A stretch of DNA of 64,000 nucleotides, taken from Azolla pinnata. Lineage: Eukaryota; Streptophyta; Polypodiopsida; Salviniales; Salviniaceae. The stretch lies in assembly GCA_037176905.1 (NCBI GenBank), contig JBBBWG010011000.1, positions 24,780 through 88,779 on the forward strand, in the 5' to 3' direction. The notes under the pieces were generated by a model, which had not been told where the DNA came from, made no database searches, and worked only from the letters and a program-made list of their open reading frames with translations. Of the stretch, positions 45,425 to 58,535 are shown one piece after another. Positions within the stretch are counted from its first letter, which is position 1. Each line of letters starts with the position of its first letter. A program made the position numbers and the translations under genes.

Positions 45425-48400
45425 ATGGATTCCTTGCCAGATTCTGTCCAGCTCTTGGGATTCCTCTGCCTCATCCTCGCATCCATTGCCCTTGCTACCG
45501 CCCCCGGTGAGTCCTTAGTTTACATGGGTAAATATGTAATTCCTGCTGGATGTGGCAACACCTGCGTGTGTTGCACGTGCCATGTGCAGATGCGCTGTGT
45601 GTATGTGCTATGTGTGGCATGTATACTGCCTGTGCGTATCTGCATCTGTGCGTGTCAAATGTGCCCATAGACTGATACTATGTGTTTTTGTGTCTCTTCT
45701 GTACGCATGTGTGAGTTATATGTGGCATATATATATATATATATATATATAGCTAGATGCTACTTGCATATGCTAGTCACTGCCCGAAGGCTTTATACCT
45801 TCACATGTAACGAAGAAGGAGATCTTGTTGCTGTAGGATTGCCCACCATGGATTCTTCGAAAGCTTCGCAGGAGTATGTCTTGAAGGTAGAACCCAAGCT
45901 GAGGCTGAAACAGCTTGCAAGTGTAAGTCCTCGCGCTATTTCATTTTCTCTTCGTATCCTCTCTGGCGGGCATGCATGTGTGTGTGCGTGCGTGCTAGTG
46001 TGTGTGTTTTTGACCTTTTGAACTTATCAAAACTGTTTTTTTTTATGCTGCTTGAATGCAATAGATAAGCGACTCTGCCCAGTATCTGCAAAGAACCTTC
46101 TTGAGCAAGGCATCCATGGAAGCCGGAAAGCTGATCTATGCATGGATGGAGGATGCTGGGATGACTAGGTATGCTTTCTACGTGGTGTGTAATGTGGTCG
46201 GCTTTGGAGACAATGAGAGGACACTCTCATACATATGTTTCCGTGATTTCCTAGCGATATGCATATATAGCTTGTTTTGTTAGATTGCATATAAGTAGGA
46301 CAGATGACGATGATGACTGTCTAGTTGATTTGGCCCTTCCTTTTCATTTGTTTTGGCCATGTTTGGACTGATGATGATTGATGATAACTGACTACTTGGT
46401 TGCCCTTTCCTTTTTCATTTTTGTTGGTCATGTATATAGCTGGATCGATGATATCGGAAATGTCCATGGCCGAGTAGATTGTGGAAATGCCTCAGCACCA
46501 ATGCTGATCATAGGTTCCCATTTGGTATGTACGTACATAGTGTGCCACCATCACATATTGTATGTATGCCGTCAATCAGGCAAATCCATATTGTTATTTT
46601 TTCATCGAAATTTGTCTGATTTGGAACATTTTCTCGGATTATATAATGTCAGGACACTGTGATCGATGCTGGGATATATGATGGGGCACTAGGCATCATA
46701 TCTGCAATAGCAGCAGTGAAAGCCTTGAAAATCACGGGGCAGCTCCATAACTTCCCCCGCCCAATCGAGGTACAAGATCTCAAGAATGTGTTTTTTTAGC
46801 ACTTTCTAGAGCTGGGAAATCTAGATCCCACATATTATGTGTTTCGTTGATAAAATGACCCATATGTGTAGTCTCATCATTACACATTCATAAGATGTGT
46901 GTGTATATACCACATTGTTTTCGAGTAATAAAGTCATACATGTACCCCCAGGTGATTGCTTTTAGTGATGAAGAGGGAGTGAGGTTTCAATCGACTTTCC
47001 TTGGAAGTGCTGCAGTAGCTGGGAAGTTTTCTGAGAACCTTCTTAGCATCACGGACAAGAGGTTGATCCTGCAATAATATGCTTTCACCCCTTCTCTTTT
47101 AGTAAATTTTCTGTCACAAGCCACGGAATGCGTGGAGTAAATTCTACGATGATAGCACCTCTTTGCTGATATACACATTCTTTCCTTCTTTTGTCGTAGA
47201 GGCATTACCCTTGAGACAGCTCTTAAGGATGCCTCCTTTCCAGGCACACTGCAGAGCTTATCGAATATCAAGTATGATGCACACAACATCTGGGGTTATG
47301 TCGAGGTACACACGATTTCTACATCGCATGAACACTTTTCAGATATTGATCACACGATTTCTACATCACATGATTAGAAAAACACTTTTCAGATATTGAT
47401 CACATGATTAGAAAACACTTTTAAGATATTGGTAACATGATTTCTATATCACATGATTAGAAAACACTTGTGATTGCATGATTAGCTATGCTAAAAGATA
47501 TCTATTATGAAACTTTTATGCATTTTTTTCTCCAGGTACATATAGAGCAAGGTCCAGTGCTTGAAAGGCAAGCGATTGCGCTTGGAGTGGTAGGAAGTAT
47601 AGCCGGCCAAACACGGCTCTCGGTAAGCAAACAAAGCTGATTCAAATACACACACAGGATGATAACATATGGATCATTGTTTCTAGTATAATAAATCAGA
47701 GGGTATAGTAATATGGTGGGGTTTTCATACTATATTGTCTTTAACTATGTTGGGGATGTCCAATATGGAAAAAGGTCAAATTGATGGGGTCCCAAGGACA
47801 TGCTGGTACAGTACCGATGGCCATGCGGAGAGATCCGATGGTGGCAGCTGCAGAAACAATAGTGATGATCGAGCACATATGCACTCATCCGGAAGAGATT
47901 CTCATGGATGAGCTGCAGCAGGCTCAACGACACCATTTCACTAAAGATGGTGCTCTGGTGTGTACTGTTGGTGAAATTGCAGCATGGCCAGGCGCCAGCA
48001 ACGTCATTCCTGGAGAGGTATGCAAATGTACCAGCATGCATGCATAGGGTGTTTGCAGCATCATCCGCTCTGATATTGTGCATACACACATACACATATG
48101 TATCCATGTGGTGCATGCTCATGCTCATGCTGCATTCATACTTGGAGAGTGCATTCATATGCGCGCATACACATGATGCTACATACACACTTTGGTTGCC
48201 ATCTCATAAGATAAGAAGCACTACTTATTTAGATCTGGGATCTCAGTCCTTGCTTTCTCTGGCCCATATTCTAAAAGGTTATCTTCAGTGTGGACATACG
48301 AGCCGAAACTGATGATGTCCGAGCAAGAGCAGTCGATGCTGTCAGGAACCGAATCAGAACGATGAGCCAAGATCGGCAAATTTCTTATGAGATCACAATC

Positions 48401-49033
48401 AAGGTGCATATTTTTCTGCTTGTGTTTCAAGATTTTGCCCAAAACAGCGACAAGAAGATGTTTGAGATGCAGAGCTGCAATTGTGAATTTCTTCTTTCTC
48501 TTATGTGGTGTGCATGCATATTGTAGCATGAAGCCAGAGGGATACATTGTGACTCGGACATTCAGGAGCGTTTGACTAGAGCAGCAACACGAGCGCTTCA
48601 TGACCTTCCAGCATCAGGCATGCATTCAGATCGTCAGTTTGTTCCGATGCTCGTCAGTGGTGCAGGGCATGACGCATTGATGATGGCACATCTGACAAAA
48701 GTATATATACACACAACTTTATCATCTAAGTATCTGGCTTATATTTTCTTCTTTAGTGAAACGACAGCTCAAGAAGCTACTAATGTTGTTTCCTTTTGCT
48801 TCTTCCTCTTTTTTTGCTGGTATGTCGGAAAACAAAACACGCAAACAAAGGTTGGTATGTTGTTTGTTCGATGCACGGGGGGCATAAGTCATTCGCCCGA
48901 TGAGCATGTGCTAGATGAGGATGTATGGGCTGCAAGCCATGCTCTCCATTCCTTCTTGGTCGATGAAATCACTGCTGACCACGAGGAGCTGGTCATTGAT
49001 CCTGGGCACACATCTTCATGGATGGAATCTTAA
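45425..49033 (+). CDS. AAH: Allantoate amidohydrolase (allantoate deiminase), 12 exons
   Basis: Mn-dependent M20-family enzyme hydrolysing allantoate to ureidoglycine, ammonia and CO2 in purine-nitrogen recycling, in the ER lumen. Exons 45425-45506, 45837-45922, 46065-46168, 46440-46524, 46653-46769, 46952-47061, 47200-47305, 47536-47622, 47775-48017, 48278-48403, 48527-48700 and 48851-49033 join to 500 aa. The N-terminus (QLLGFLCLILASIALATA) is a signal peptide, as expected. Metal-site segments: GSHLDTV (His118), YDGALG (Asp129), SDEEGVRF (Glu165/166), HIEQGP (His232) and GISHSPDEHV (His454). The C-terminal HLTKVGMLFVRC segment matches AAH rather than ureidoglycolate amidohydrolase. An (AT)n tract sits in intron 1. 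All junctions are canonical. Confidence 0.94.
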
Positions 49034-51111
49034 GCAGAAAGAAGGACACAGAACCCCCAAACTCTTTACAGCTAGCTGTCAGGTCCTTTTAGTTGAACAC
49101 TCTCTATCCCATGTGGACAAATTTTCCTTAAGTAAATGATCTTTTCAATACTTGAATCCCATCATGTACAGATTCCCCTTGAACAAAAGAAACATCTCAG
49201 TAGCTTTGCAGAAGCTTTTTCTTTGTCTACAGGATTAAGTACGTGCTCCCACACTTCTGGATTCTTAGCTTTTCATGTTGTAAAAAAAAGGCTCAGGTTT
49301 TCTGTCAGTTTCTGAACAGATCCGAAGAAAATCTTCCACACAAAGTGATAATGGAAATGATGCCACAGAATGTGATATTCATGTGGAGCAAGTGTGTCCT
49401 CACATGCTGGTGGTCAAGATATTTATGCCTTTTGGATCGATCTCTATATACCGCACATTGATTTTATGATAGAGATGCTTGCCGATAATAATACCCTTCT
49501 GGACATTTGATCCTGCTTCAATCTTTTCCCCAGGTTACTAATAGGTTTGCCGCTTGTTATCTCCTTGGCTGTTATATTAAGCATTGTCTTATATATTTTA
49601 TATATACATGAAGCTTTTAACATCTGCTCTAGCAAATTGCAGAACAGGTGCTGCTTCAAGCACAATGGTGAGGCTGCAATATTCCGATGGTCAGATTCTA
49701 CAATCCAACTTTTTTACAAGCAGCTTGAATGTTTGAAAGCCGACCTAGTAATGTAATCCTCACAAAGCCGATAAGCACACTTTCCTTTCTATCATATCAT
49801 TTTCGTCGTCATCGTGCCATAAGATATTCTTGTACAAAAAAAACTAATTGTTGCTAGACCTCACTTTTGGTTGTGACGATCATTGGTACGAGACCGACAT
49901 GTTATTTGATTCACAATGTTATAGCTCGTGCAAAGCCAAACTCAACGTCTTGATTTCTGACCAATGATGCAACCATTGATTATTATATATTTCGGAAATG
50001 GGGGTTGTCAAGCATAAGTTGGGCTCCATATGGAAATTCAATGATATCGTATAACTTGATGATTAATCTCTTAAATCAGCTTCTAAAGAGTTGAAAGTGA
50101 GGCATCCCTTGCTGTACAAGAAGTTGGCACATTTTGAGTCAAATGGTATCGGATTACCACAGGAATCCTGGTGCTAGATCAGGGTATGAAGAAACCTCTA
50201 GAGCTGATTAGAAGTGTCAATACTGATGCCCCTAAGGATGGGCAAGGATGTGCAAGGACACAGAATATATTGTCTTTGATGCTCATTTGACGCTTGCACC
50301 AAGGTAGTTTGATTAATAATGAAAATATAATCTTGATTAGAAATGGTTAGATGATGAACATCTATCTGTCTTTGACAGATGGGAAATTCGTCGTTTTAGT
50401 TTGCACTATCCACATTTAGGGTTTTAAGCAAAATTAAAACTCTTGAATGGCTTTCAAATTCTGAATACGAACATCATTAAAAACTAGTGAGCTCCATCTA
50501 TGACAGAGAATTTCCAAACTGACTTTATGGTTATAAGTTGGATTTACCTCCTTTTTTTTTCAGAATATGTTCCTTTTACCACATGTGTGGGCAAAAGCAA
50601 GGTAGATTGTCTTTATTTTACAAAGGCAAGAGCTTCATCCCAGAATCATGGTAACCCCAGTGATAGTATTTCATGTCTACTTGAAAAAAAAAAGCAAACT
50701 CCACTTGGAATAATATGGCATTTGGGAACCGAGGAAAATGAATTAAAGAATGATATGGGTGTATATATATGGACACAAAACCTTAACAGAAAGAATGGAT
50801 GCCTCCTCCTAATGAAAGCTTATCCATGCACAATAAGCAGTCCCTGAAGAGATCCATGATGATTTAAACTCCATATCTATCTATCTATCGATCTATCTAT
50901 CTATCTATCTATCTATCTATATATATCCATAAATATATCCATATAGTTAGCCACCTATAATTATCGATCTATCTATCTATCTATCTATCTATCTATATAT
51001 ATCCATAAATATATCCATATAGTTAGCCACCTATAATCATGATCATGTGAAGCATATATTGCTCAAAAAGACAGCTTTGATAGACAGATATATAGATTTT
51101 CTTTTTCTTTT
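49034..51111. other. Convergent intergenic region
   Basis: The first few hundred bases are probably the AAH 3' UTR. No reading frame is convincing. A 20-bp sequence CGACATGTTATTTGATTCAC near 49895 recurs with one change near 29668, perhaps a trace of a shared repeat. Confidence 0.4.
50874..51036. repeat. (ATCT)n within a 90-bp tandem duplication
   Basis: Two copies of a block: an (ATCT)n tract, then ATATATCCATAAATATATCC and ATATAGTTAGCCACCTATAAT. The tetranucleotide tract is long in both copies, so the block was duplicated after or during expansion. Confidence 0.9.
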
Positions 51112-54100
51112 TTAATTACAGCAATGGATGTCTCCTCGAGACAGCTTTTGATGCAAGCATACCATTTGCCGCGGCGACTGATAATGGGCTGATACATACC
51201 CATCTGCACATCCAAGCTGACAAAACCTCCAGACATTAACGTACTCGATGCTCCTGCCACTGAGCCGGAACTGATGGACCCATAGCCCCATGCTAACATC
51301 CTCCATTTTGAATAGCTGGTGGTGACAAAGACAGAATCATCATGTGAGAATCGGCTCTGGGTTTAGGGTTCAGTTAGAGCTTAGGGTTTAGGGTCTGCCT
51401 AACATATATAAACCCTAAACCCTACAACCCCACCATCATACTAGTCTCTAGCTTATTATAAGATACCTCAAGCGTCTTCTGTCTTCTTTCGGACACAACA
51501 TACTTTGCGATGCTCGTCGAGATTATGTATCCAGCACCGTTAGCATATGTTGGATATGCCTCATCTGGCCACTCCTACATATAGCAAATGTCTCTCACTT
51601 TGGCCCAGTTTCAAACAAAACCAAACCAAAAACCTAAAATGGTGGGCCACAATCACACTCTTTACACTTTTCAATCTGATTCATGAACCAAACAAAGCTT
51701 AAAACATACAAAAGCAGAAAAAGCTGTCTGGAGATATCACACACACGCTCACACTCTTATGCTCAAAACAAACAAAACCAAAAAAGACCTAACAAAGCTG
51801 AAAAAACTGTCTTGAGATCATATGCTCCTATCCTCTTCAAGCCCATGCATGAAACAAACAAACAAGACTGAACCTCAAAAAGCACCGGTTGAAATCACAC
51901 TCCGATCCCCTTCAATCAGATCGCATGGAACAAACAAAACCTTAAAATGCCTCTCTCAAGATTGCACTCCTATCCTCTTCAATCTCATTGCACTGAATAA
52001 ACCGAGCTAGACCTAGAAAGGTGATGATCCCTTTTGATCCGATGCATGATACTAACAGGACAGTACAATACAGTCTTCAATCTGATGAAGGTAGCTCCTA
52101 ATCCATATATTGAAGACAGGGATGGTTCATACCTCAACAGTAACTGCCCATTTCCCAGTCCGCAAGGGCCGATGAAACATGTTCATGTTCCCCATGTACA
52201 AATCTTTGCCTCTAGAGACAGCTTTCAGCTCATCCAGCACTGCATCTACCCGCACAAATGTGTCATCATCGCATTTCATTATATACTTTGTCGACACATT
52301 GTAGACCTGCACATACATCAAGCACGCATCTGATGTTTTCTCAGGAGAATATTAATAATAATATGAAATCACTGCAGTTTCTTTTTACAGCACAGGTTCT
52401 AGGAGAGGAATTTATGACACAAGCACAGAAGAGTGTTAGTGAAATACATACACCATATTCACATATCGCCAGGGTCTTGAGCACCACCAGGTTGTACTCA
52501 TCCATGAAAGGCAATATTACCATATCACCATAATGTGCAGCTTCTTTCTTCATTTGAAGATTAACCTCCTTATCTTGATGCTGATTGAACCAGGAAAAAA
52601 AGTAGCAATGGGAGTATGACCGTAAGTATAGGTGCCCTTTTGGATGAATACATCCAGTGGAGCGGTAATTTCAGCTTAACTGGCTATTTCATTAGCTACT
52701 TCATATATAAAAGCTCATATGCAAAATCCAAAAGTTACACATCTATTCAAGTTCACGTCTATAAATTAATATCTAAAAATACTTCATAATTTTAGTTAGT
52801 AGTGTTGTCTTTAAATTTATAAGCTTTTATTCTTATGGTGGTAAATTACATATAGCTTTTCTGAAGCTGATTAGTGATGCCCTTTTAAAACATTGTTTCC
52901 TGTTTTTTAGCATGAAAATGCATATACCATGGCAACAAAGAAGCGAGTGACTACTCTTGAGGATTTGATGGGCTCAGATTGAAACCAAGCAGACCGAATG
53001 GCCAGTCTTTGGGCGAAGTGATCGGGTGCAGAGAGCACACCAATGAACAGATTGATCGGGTTCTTCGGTAGTGATGGAGCTCTCCATAGCTGCCACTTCT
53101 CGAAGAATCTCTCTTGGAGGCTTTTGGAGGGGAGGGATGGCAAAGACGTTGCAATCATGGCTCGCACATTGACATCACCCCCAACATACAAGCCCAACGT
53201 GAGCTCTTCCAAAAGGCCCTGCATGCATTTAATGATAAAATGCGATTGATGCATCAAAAATGCAATCTTTTGGAGTGGAAGAAGGATATTTAACAGCATA
53301 CTAGCATTCAGTTACAAAAGGCAAGAAAAGAAAATTGACAAAGAGGAGAACGATCTATATCAATAGGTTCCACTATAATGCTTAAAAACGGTTAAAGAGG
53401 TGGATAGGTAGCAAAGGAAGGAAGCTTCACGTAATGTAAAGAAAGATGGATATTTGAGAGGTAGTGAAAATTTAGTCAAAATCAATCTCGATTAATCCAT
53501 TGATGCAGCTCCAAAGGTAGGTGTTCAACGCTTATCATTTTGGTAGATTTCTCATTTTGGTAGGTATCCATATGCCTAATGAAATTATACACAAAGGCTC
53601 AGAAAAAAAAGCCCGACAAAACACAATAAAAAACAAAGATGCAATTCTTACAAGTAACATGACATGGCTGTTGGTCCTGAAATTGATCGGGCACCTATTT
53701 AGAACATACACTGATGCATACATACACATAATACGAATTGGAATATGATTATTCTCGACTGTTGAGATTACACATGCAAAGGGTGGCACTATGAAATGAT
53801 ATAGTTAAAAAACCATTGAAACTCACTGTAGTATAGGGAAATGAAGCAATATGCTTGCCATCAACGTTCATGTGATAACCCTCTAATCCTGCCCTTAATG
53901 TCATGATGAAGGAATGATTGTGATAGAAGGGGAATCTCGAGATTGTCTCAGGCATCTCTATTTTCTCGATCAATTTACTCAACCACCAAGAAGACTCTTT
54001 AACATCAGGTTCACCCTTCGGAAGCCATTTCTCACACTTTGGCAATCTCTCAACTGGCATAAAGAAAAAAAAACATTGGGAAATTCCACTGTCATTACTT

Positions 54101-55605
54101 ACAGAAAAACAAAGAGAAAAGCAAGGTCCATCAAAATGACTTTGCCTGCTTTCAGTATATGATAATCGGTTCTCTCTTTTTTCTTTCACTGTAATATAGC
54201 ATCCTATGCATGTATTGATAACAAGGTTCATCTATCATCCAATATGTTTCAGTCACATCAATCATTTGCTACAGCATTCCTTTTTTTATCATCAGAACGT
54301 GCCATTCCTTTCCTCATCATGTGACACAGCATTCGCCTTCTTTCCCTCATATATGGTGCAGGATTCCTCTTCTCAACCAAGCAGTGCCTACGATTCCCCT
54401 ATGTCATATTATGCATTGATAATGAGATATTCCTCTCACAAACATGCTTACAACCAGGAGATACGTGACTCTTATGCATCAATGACATGCCATTCCTGTT
54501 TGCAAGCATGAGACGGTTGAGCCTTATGCATTCCTCCACAAACATGCTCACAACCAGGAGACAAGTGACTCTCCTGCATTCCTCCACAAACATGATGACA
54601 ACCAGGAGACAAATGACTCTTATGCATCAATGACATGCCATTCCAGTTTGCAAGCATGAGATGGGTGAGCATTACGCATCAATGCCACATACATGATTAC
54701 AAGCATGAGATAAGTGACCCTTATGCATCAATGACATGGCATTGCTTTACCCACGAGATGAATGAAAGAGAGGGAGAGGGAGCGAGAGAGAGAGAGAGCA
54801 AGATATACACACCTGTTTCATAATATAAGGATGATGTGCCATCGCAGCGTTGGCTCCTACCCCAACGTCCCTTCAAGAAGGTGTTGAGTTCGATCACCGG
54901 CTTGTCACTCCAATCCCCAGTCAGCCTAGGGTTTATGTGCAAGATCTTCGGCACCTCTTTTTGCTCATCCCCATCCTTGGGAGCGTGGAGCTCAAACACA
55001 AATTGCGAGACCAAGGTGGATATGGGCGAGCCCCCATCAACGTGCCCGATCTGCGGCTTCTCTTCATAGTGCGGTGGCAGGGGCACGCCGATCATCGTGA
55101 TGGACGAGCCATGCGTCAATCCACACGGCAGCTTCAAAAAGTTGCGGGATTCCTTCATCTCCTGCTCCCCCATGAAGATCGACTTCGGGCATCGTATGAT
55201 CTCGCTCCCGCTCTTCTTGTGCGCAGGAGGTGGTGCGGAGGAGATGTCCACCGGCAGGGCTTCGATCTCCTTCCAAGCTTTCGCGCCTCTCTTTTGCGCC
55301 ACAGCGATCGCCTCGCGGAGAGATACCGCCTTGGGAATCTCCCGGGCACGAGGACGATTCGCTCCATGTCGGAGACGATCCGCATCGCCGCGACCTCTCT
55401 TGTGGTCATGTGGTCTAGCCCCACCTTCCTTGGAGCTATGGCCATGGCCACTCTTGTTGTTGATGTAGGGCCTGGGCCCATGTACATTGTGACCATGGCC
55501 ATGGTCATTCTTGGTGCCAATGTATGGTTTGGGAATGCCTTCATCAGTTGGAGAGTGCAAATGCCTGGATTGTTCAGTGTTCATTGCCTCATCAGGATGA
55601 GGAGG

Positions 55606-55649
<44 letters not shown>

Positions 55650-56181
55650 ATGATGAAGATATCAGCTTCAACATCCCTTCTGTAGCCATCTCTATCCTAT
55701 CTGCATCTTCACCATCTCCATCAGTGATACCACTGATCCCATCTCTGCTCTTCCTCCTATCCCTACCCACACCATCATCGATACTCGTGCTGCTTCCTGC
55801 ATTGTGCGAATGCCCTGATTCTTGGGCGCCGTTCCTCTCCTTGCCGCGTCGGAAAGCGCCCATCTTCGCTTCGAAAGCCTTGCGCCCTCGGTGCAGCTTC
55901 TCCGCGAGGAGGACCTCCAAGACCATGCCTCGGCTCGGATGCCGCCTTCTTTGCGGGGGATCGACGACGACAACGGAGGCCCCGAAAGAAGCCCTCTCCC
56001 GCGAGTCGTGCTCCTCGACCGCGGCGGGGTCGAAGCCGAGGTCCGAACCGAAGAGCTGCAGCAAGCCGAGGAGGATGCAGACGAGGGCGAGCAGGGCGAC
56101 GAGCAATGGAGGGGTTTGCCGGCCGAAAGGGAGGGAGCTGCCGAGGGATCTGCAGTGTTTGGCGATGGAGTGAGGAGGCAT
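51112..56181 (-). CDS. Hydroxyproline O-galactosyltransferase (GALT, GT31)
   Basis: Golgi type II enzyme adding the first galactose to arabinogalactan-protein hydroxyproline. Exons 56181-54813, 54053-53827, 53218-52928, 52580-52452, 52306-52133, 51574-51467 and 51315-51112 give 833 aa. Layout: cytosolic tail; membrane anchor at about 24-45 ([19 protein letters not shown]); a long stem to about 320 with poly-Ser/Pro and His/Gly repeats; galectin-like domain around 380-530 ([30 protein letters not shown]); GT31 domain to the end with [21 protein letters not shown], the DDD metal motif at 685-687 ([11 protein letters not shown]) and MEDVSMGLW. Galectin plus GT31 is the GALT2-6 arrangement. The stem is longer than usual. 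Start: the first ATG of the frame. The sub-family member is not resolved. Confidence 0.92.
51383..51423. repeat. Inverted telo-box pair in a GALT intron
   Basis: Arms AGGGTTTAGGGT (51383-51394) and ACCCTAAACCCT (51412-51423) are exact reverse complements separated by 17 nt containing ATATATA. They could form a hairpin in the pre-mRNA. They lie within the last intron. Confidence 0.85.
54425..54745. repeat. Compound minisatellite in GALT intron 1
   Basis: Interleaved units: CACAAACATG(C/A)T(T/C)ACAACCAGGAGA, GTGACTCTTATGCATCAATG and CATTCC(T/A)GTTTGCAAGCATG, at irregular spacing of about 50-110 bp. The last copy abuts the GA-rich sequence next to the exon 1 donor. Confidence 0.85.
55607..55650. 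repeat. Coding trinucleotide repeat (GAT/GGT)n in GALT stem
   Basis: Encodes a Ser run flanked by Pro on the minus strand. Expected to be length-polymorphic. Confidence 0.85.
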
Positions 56182-56446
56182 GGCGTCGTCTGGTCGTTTC
56201 AGCAAACGAAGGCCGCTCTCCAGACCCCAGAAGAAGAAGAAGTAGAAGAATCAATGGAGATGCTCTGTTCCATCCAGAAGGAGAATGGAGAGACGAGAGA
56301 CGAGAGACGCGAGACGAGAGAGAGAGAGAGGCGACGAGGGCGATGGAGAAGAAAGAAGAGGAGGAGAGAAACGCAGCAGAGATGGAAGAAAGAAAGAGAG
56401 AGGAAGAAGAAGAAGATGGCGATGGAGGAGAGGAACAGAGTACGCC

Positions 56447-56455
56447 GGGTATATA
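56447..56455 (-). promoter_or_regulatory. Candidate TATA box of the GALT gene
   Basis: ATATATAC on the minus strand about 265 bp before the start codon. The region is rich in GTAC/ATGT repeats, so the match could be chance. Confidence 0.35.
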
Positions 56456-56459
56456 TGCA

Positions 56460-56700
56460 TGCATGAATACGTACATATACGCGTACAATACGTATGTGGG
56501 CACGCATGTACATGTATTCGTAGGTATGGTGCGTGTGTATACACACACCTATATACATGTGTGGGCATGTACGTACATGGGTATGGGCCATGTATATACA
56601 CACGTGGATGTACATGTGTGGGCATGTATGTACGTGCATTTGTAGACATGGGCCATACCTGTACACGTATGTATACATACATGTATACATACACATGGAA
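56460..56700. repeat. GTACATGT/ATGTGGGC-rich repeat block
   Basis: Irregular repeats of GTACATG, GTGTGGGCATGTA and TATACACAC, in the GALT promoter region. Frames over it are low-complexity. Confidence 0.75.
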
Positions 56701-56725
56701 GCTAGATGCTAAATCTATACCAGGG

Positions 56726-57040
56726 CTCCAAATGGACACCCAAATCAAGGATCTGACCTCTTCTTGGACACTCAACCAGACCACAAACTGCCTTTCAAAT
56801 GGACACCCAGCTCAGGCCTGACCATTTCCTGGACACTTAAGCAGAGGCTCTCTTCTAGACTGGCTTTTGAAATGGACACCCAGCTCAGGTCCTGACCATT
56901 TCCTGGACACTTAAACAGAGACTCTCTTCTAGACTGGCTTTTGAAATGGACACCCAGCTCGGGTCCTGACCGTTTCCTGGACACTTAAACAGAGACTCTC
57001 TTCTAGACTGGCTTTTGAAATGGACACCCAAACTCGATGA
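56726..57040. repeat. Tandem repeat, about 75-bp unit, 4-5 copies
   Basis: The unit contains AAATGGACACCCAGCTC, CCTGACC(A/G)TTTCCTGGAC and ACTCTCTTCTAGACTGGCTT. The last three copies are nearly identical. A diverged copy starts at about 56729, and another ACGGACACCC trace follows at about 57099. Confidence 0.9.
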
Positions 57041-58535
57041 TGATCTGGGAGCCGGTTCCTCGACAAACCTAACAAGACTATACAAGGTTCGGTGCTGGGA
57101 AACGGACACCCACCAAGCTCGAGTTCCTGGACACTTGGGTGGCTTCTGCCTTGCGAGCTCTCGCGAGCTGGACATTCGAGCGTCGCCATGCCTAGCCGAC
57201 AAGCTTGAAAGCAGACCCTCTCCCCCACCACCACGATCACCACCAGTAGAGAGCAGAGACATTTAGTTAGGCGATGCTCCCTTCAGATGGGAACATGGGC
57301 GGCATTTATGGGCGGCGGGCGGATCTGCCGACTGGATTTTGCCGAGCCGAGAGCATTCGTTAGTAGGTGGTGTGGCATCGCTGGTGATTTCTCCCCGCGC
57401 AAGTACACCAGTAACACCTCCCCCCCCGCCCTCTCTATCTCTCTCTATATATAGCTCGACGGGTTTTGCCAGAAAATGCCGAGTATCTGGCATCGTCCTG
57501 CTGCTGCGGAGAGATCTCGAGTATGGCAGAGCCCACGATGTTCAGGCCCGATTCATTGCTTTTCTTTTCTGCTTTTCGCCGATCTCTTTCCCGTGAGCTC
57601 CGAGTTGAGATTAACATGCGCGCAACGACGACGACGCAGCGCGATCGATCGATCGCCTGGTAGATACAGAACCATCAATCCACAGCATTTATACGTACGT
57701 ATACGTGCAGCTTTTTCTGGCAAAGTGCCGTGCTTTTGTCCGAAACCCACCCCCAATCAGGGCCTGATCAGTGGACCTCCGCAGATGAAAGTGTCAGTAA
57801 ATGCTTCCGAGATCCCATTCGTCCATGCCGCTCCAACGTTCTCCAGCTTCACCGAATCGATTGGCCTGGGCCCCTCCCTCTTTCTTGACACAAATCATAT
57901 GGCTTTCTCTGGGCCTTCTCCGCTTTCGCCTTCATCGCCAAGCCTCGTTCCGATGCTTTTGCCCGGCTCAAGCGTACACTGGGCACGCCCGCCTCTTCGA
58001 CAGAACTTCGGCTCCCACGACGTTGTTCTGCCGACGTCCTCGGAGCAACGATGCCCTTCCGTTTCGGTGGTCTGCACACGGAACCGTTTCCTCTACTCTG
58101 CCTCCTGCCACAGAGGATTGATTCGATCCGAAAATCAATCTACGATACAACTGCAACCAGAACACGGGGAGAGACGTATCGATCCTCGGCTTCCAATCGC
58201 ATGGCTCTTTCATGGCTTGGAAGTGCGACATGATCCCCACTCTCCAACCAGAAAAACCAGATGCACAATCCAATGAATCATGCGAGATAGCAACATAGCA
58301 GGCCTGGGAATCTTAGGAACCCGACAGAGTATCGACAATTCATCGAGAATCGCATCTACACGACAATCGATCAAGCGTAGCAAGACCAGATTGGACTCCC
58401 TCGGCCTGTATATACCAGACGCAGATGCTACCACGGCAAATCTCACCCAGCTAGCTAGCTGCCCTACAGGGCCTGCCTCGCCGCAGACTGATAGTTCTCT
58501 CAAGGTAAACTGCACTTCTCCAGACATACATTCTA
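57041..58535. other. Intergenic region, no gene supported
   Basis: A long plus frame (57476-58276) has no domain, is overlapped by frames on the other strand, and has Ser/Pro/Arg composition typical of chance frames in GC-rich DNA. It is left uncalled. A (CCTC)n/TCTCTATATATA patch near 57420-57450 resembles a promoter. Confidence 0.4.

Noticed and set aside
45425-49033. Call as ureidoglycolate amidohydrolase
   Set aside because: The HLTKVGMLFVRC and GISHSPDEHV C-terminal region and overall exon content fit allantoate amidohydrolase.
54721-54812. Extension of the GALT exon 1 frame past 54813
   Set aside because: The frame runs into intron 1 after a good GTGTGTAT donor; the galectin-like domain continues only if exon 54053-53827 is joined.
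57476-58276. 266-codon plus frame
   Set aside because: No family recognised, several overlapping antisense frames, and composition typical of chance frames; kept only as an intergenic note.
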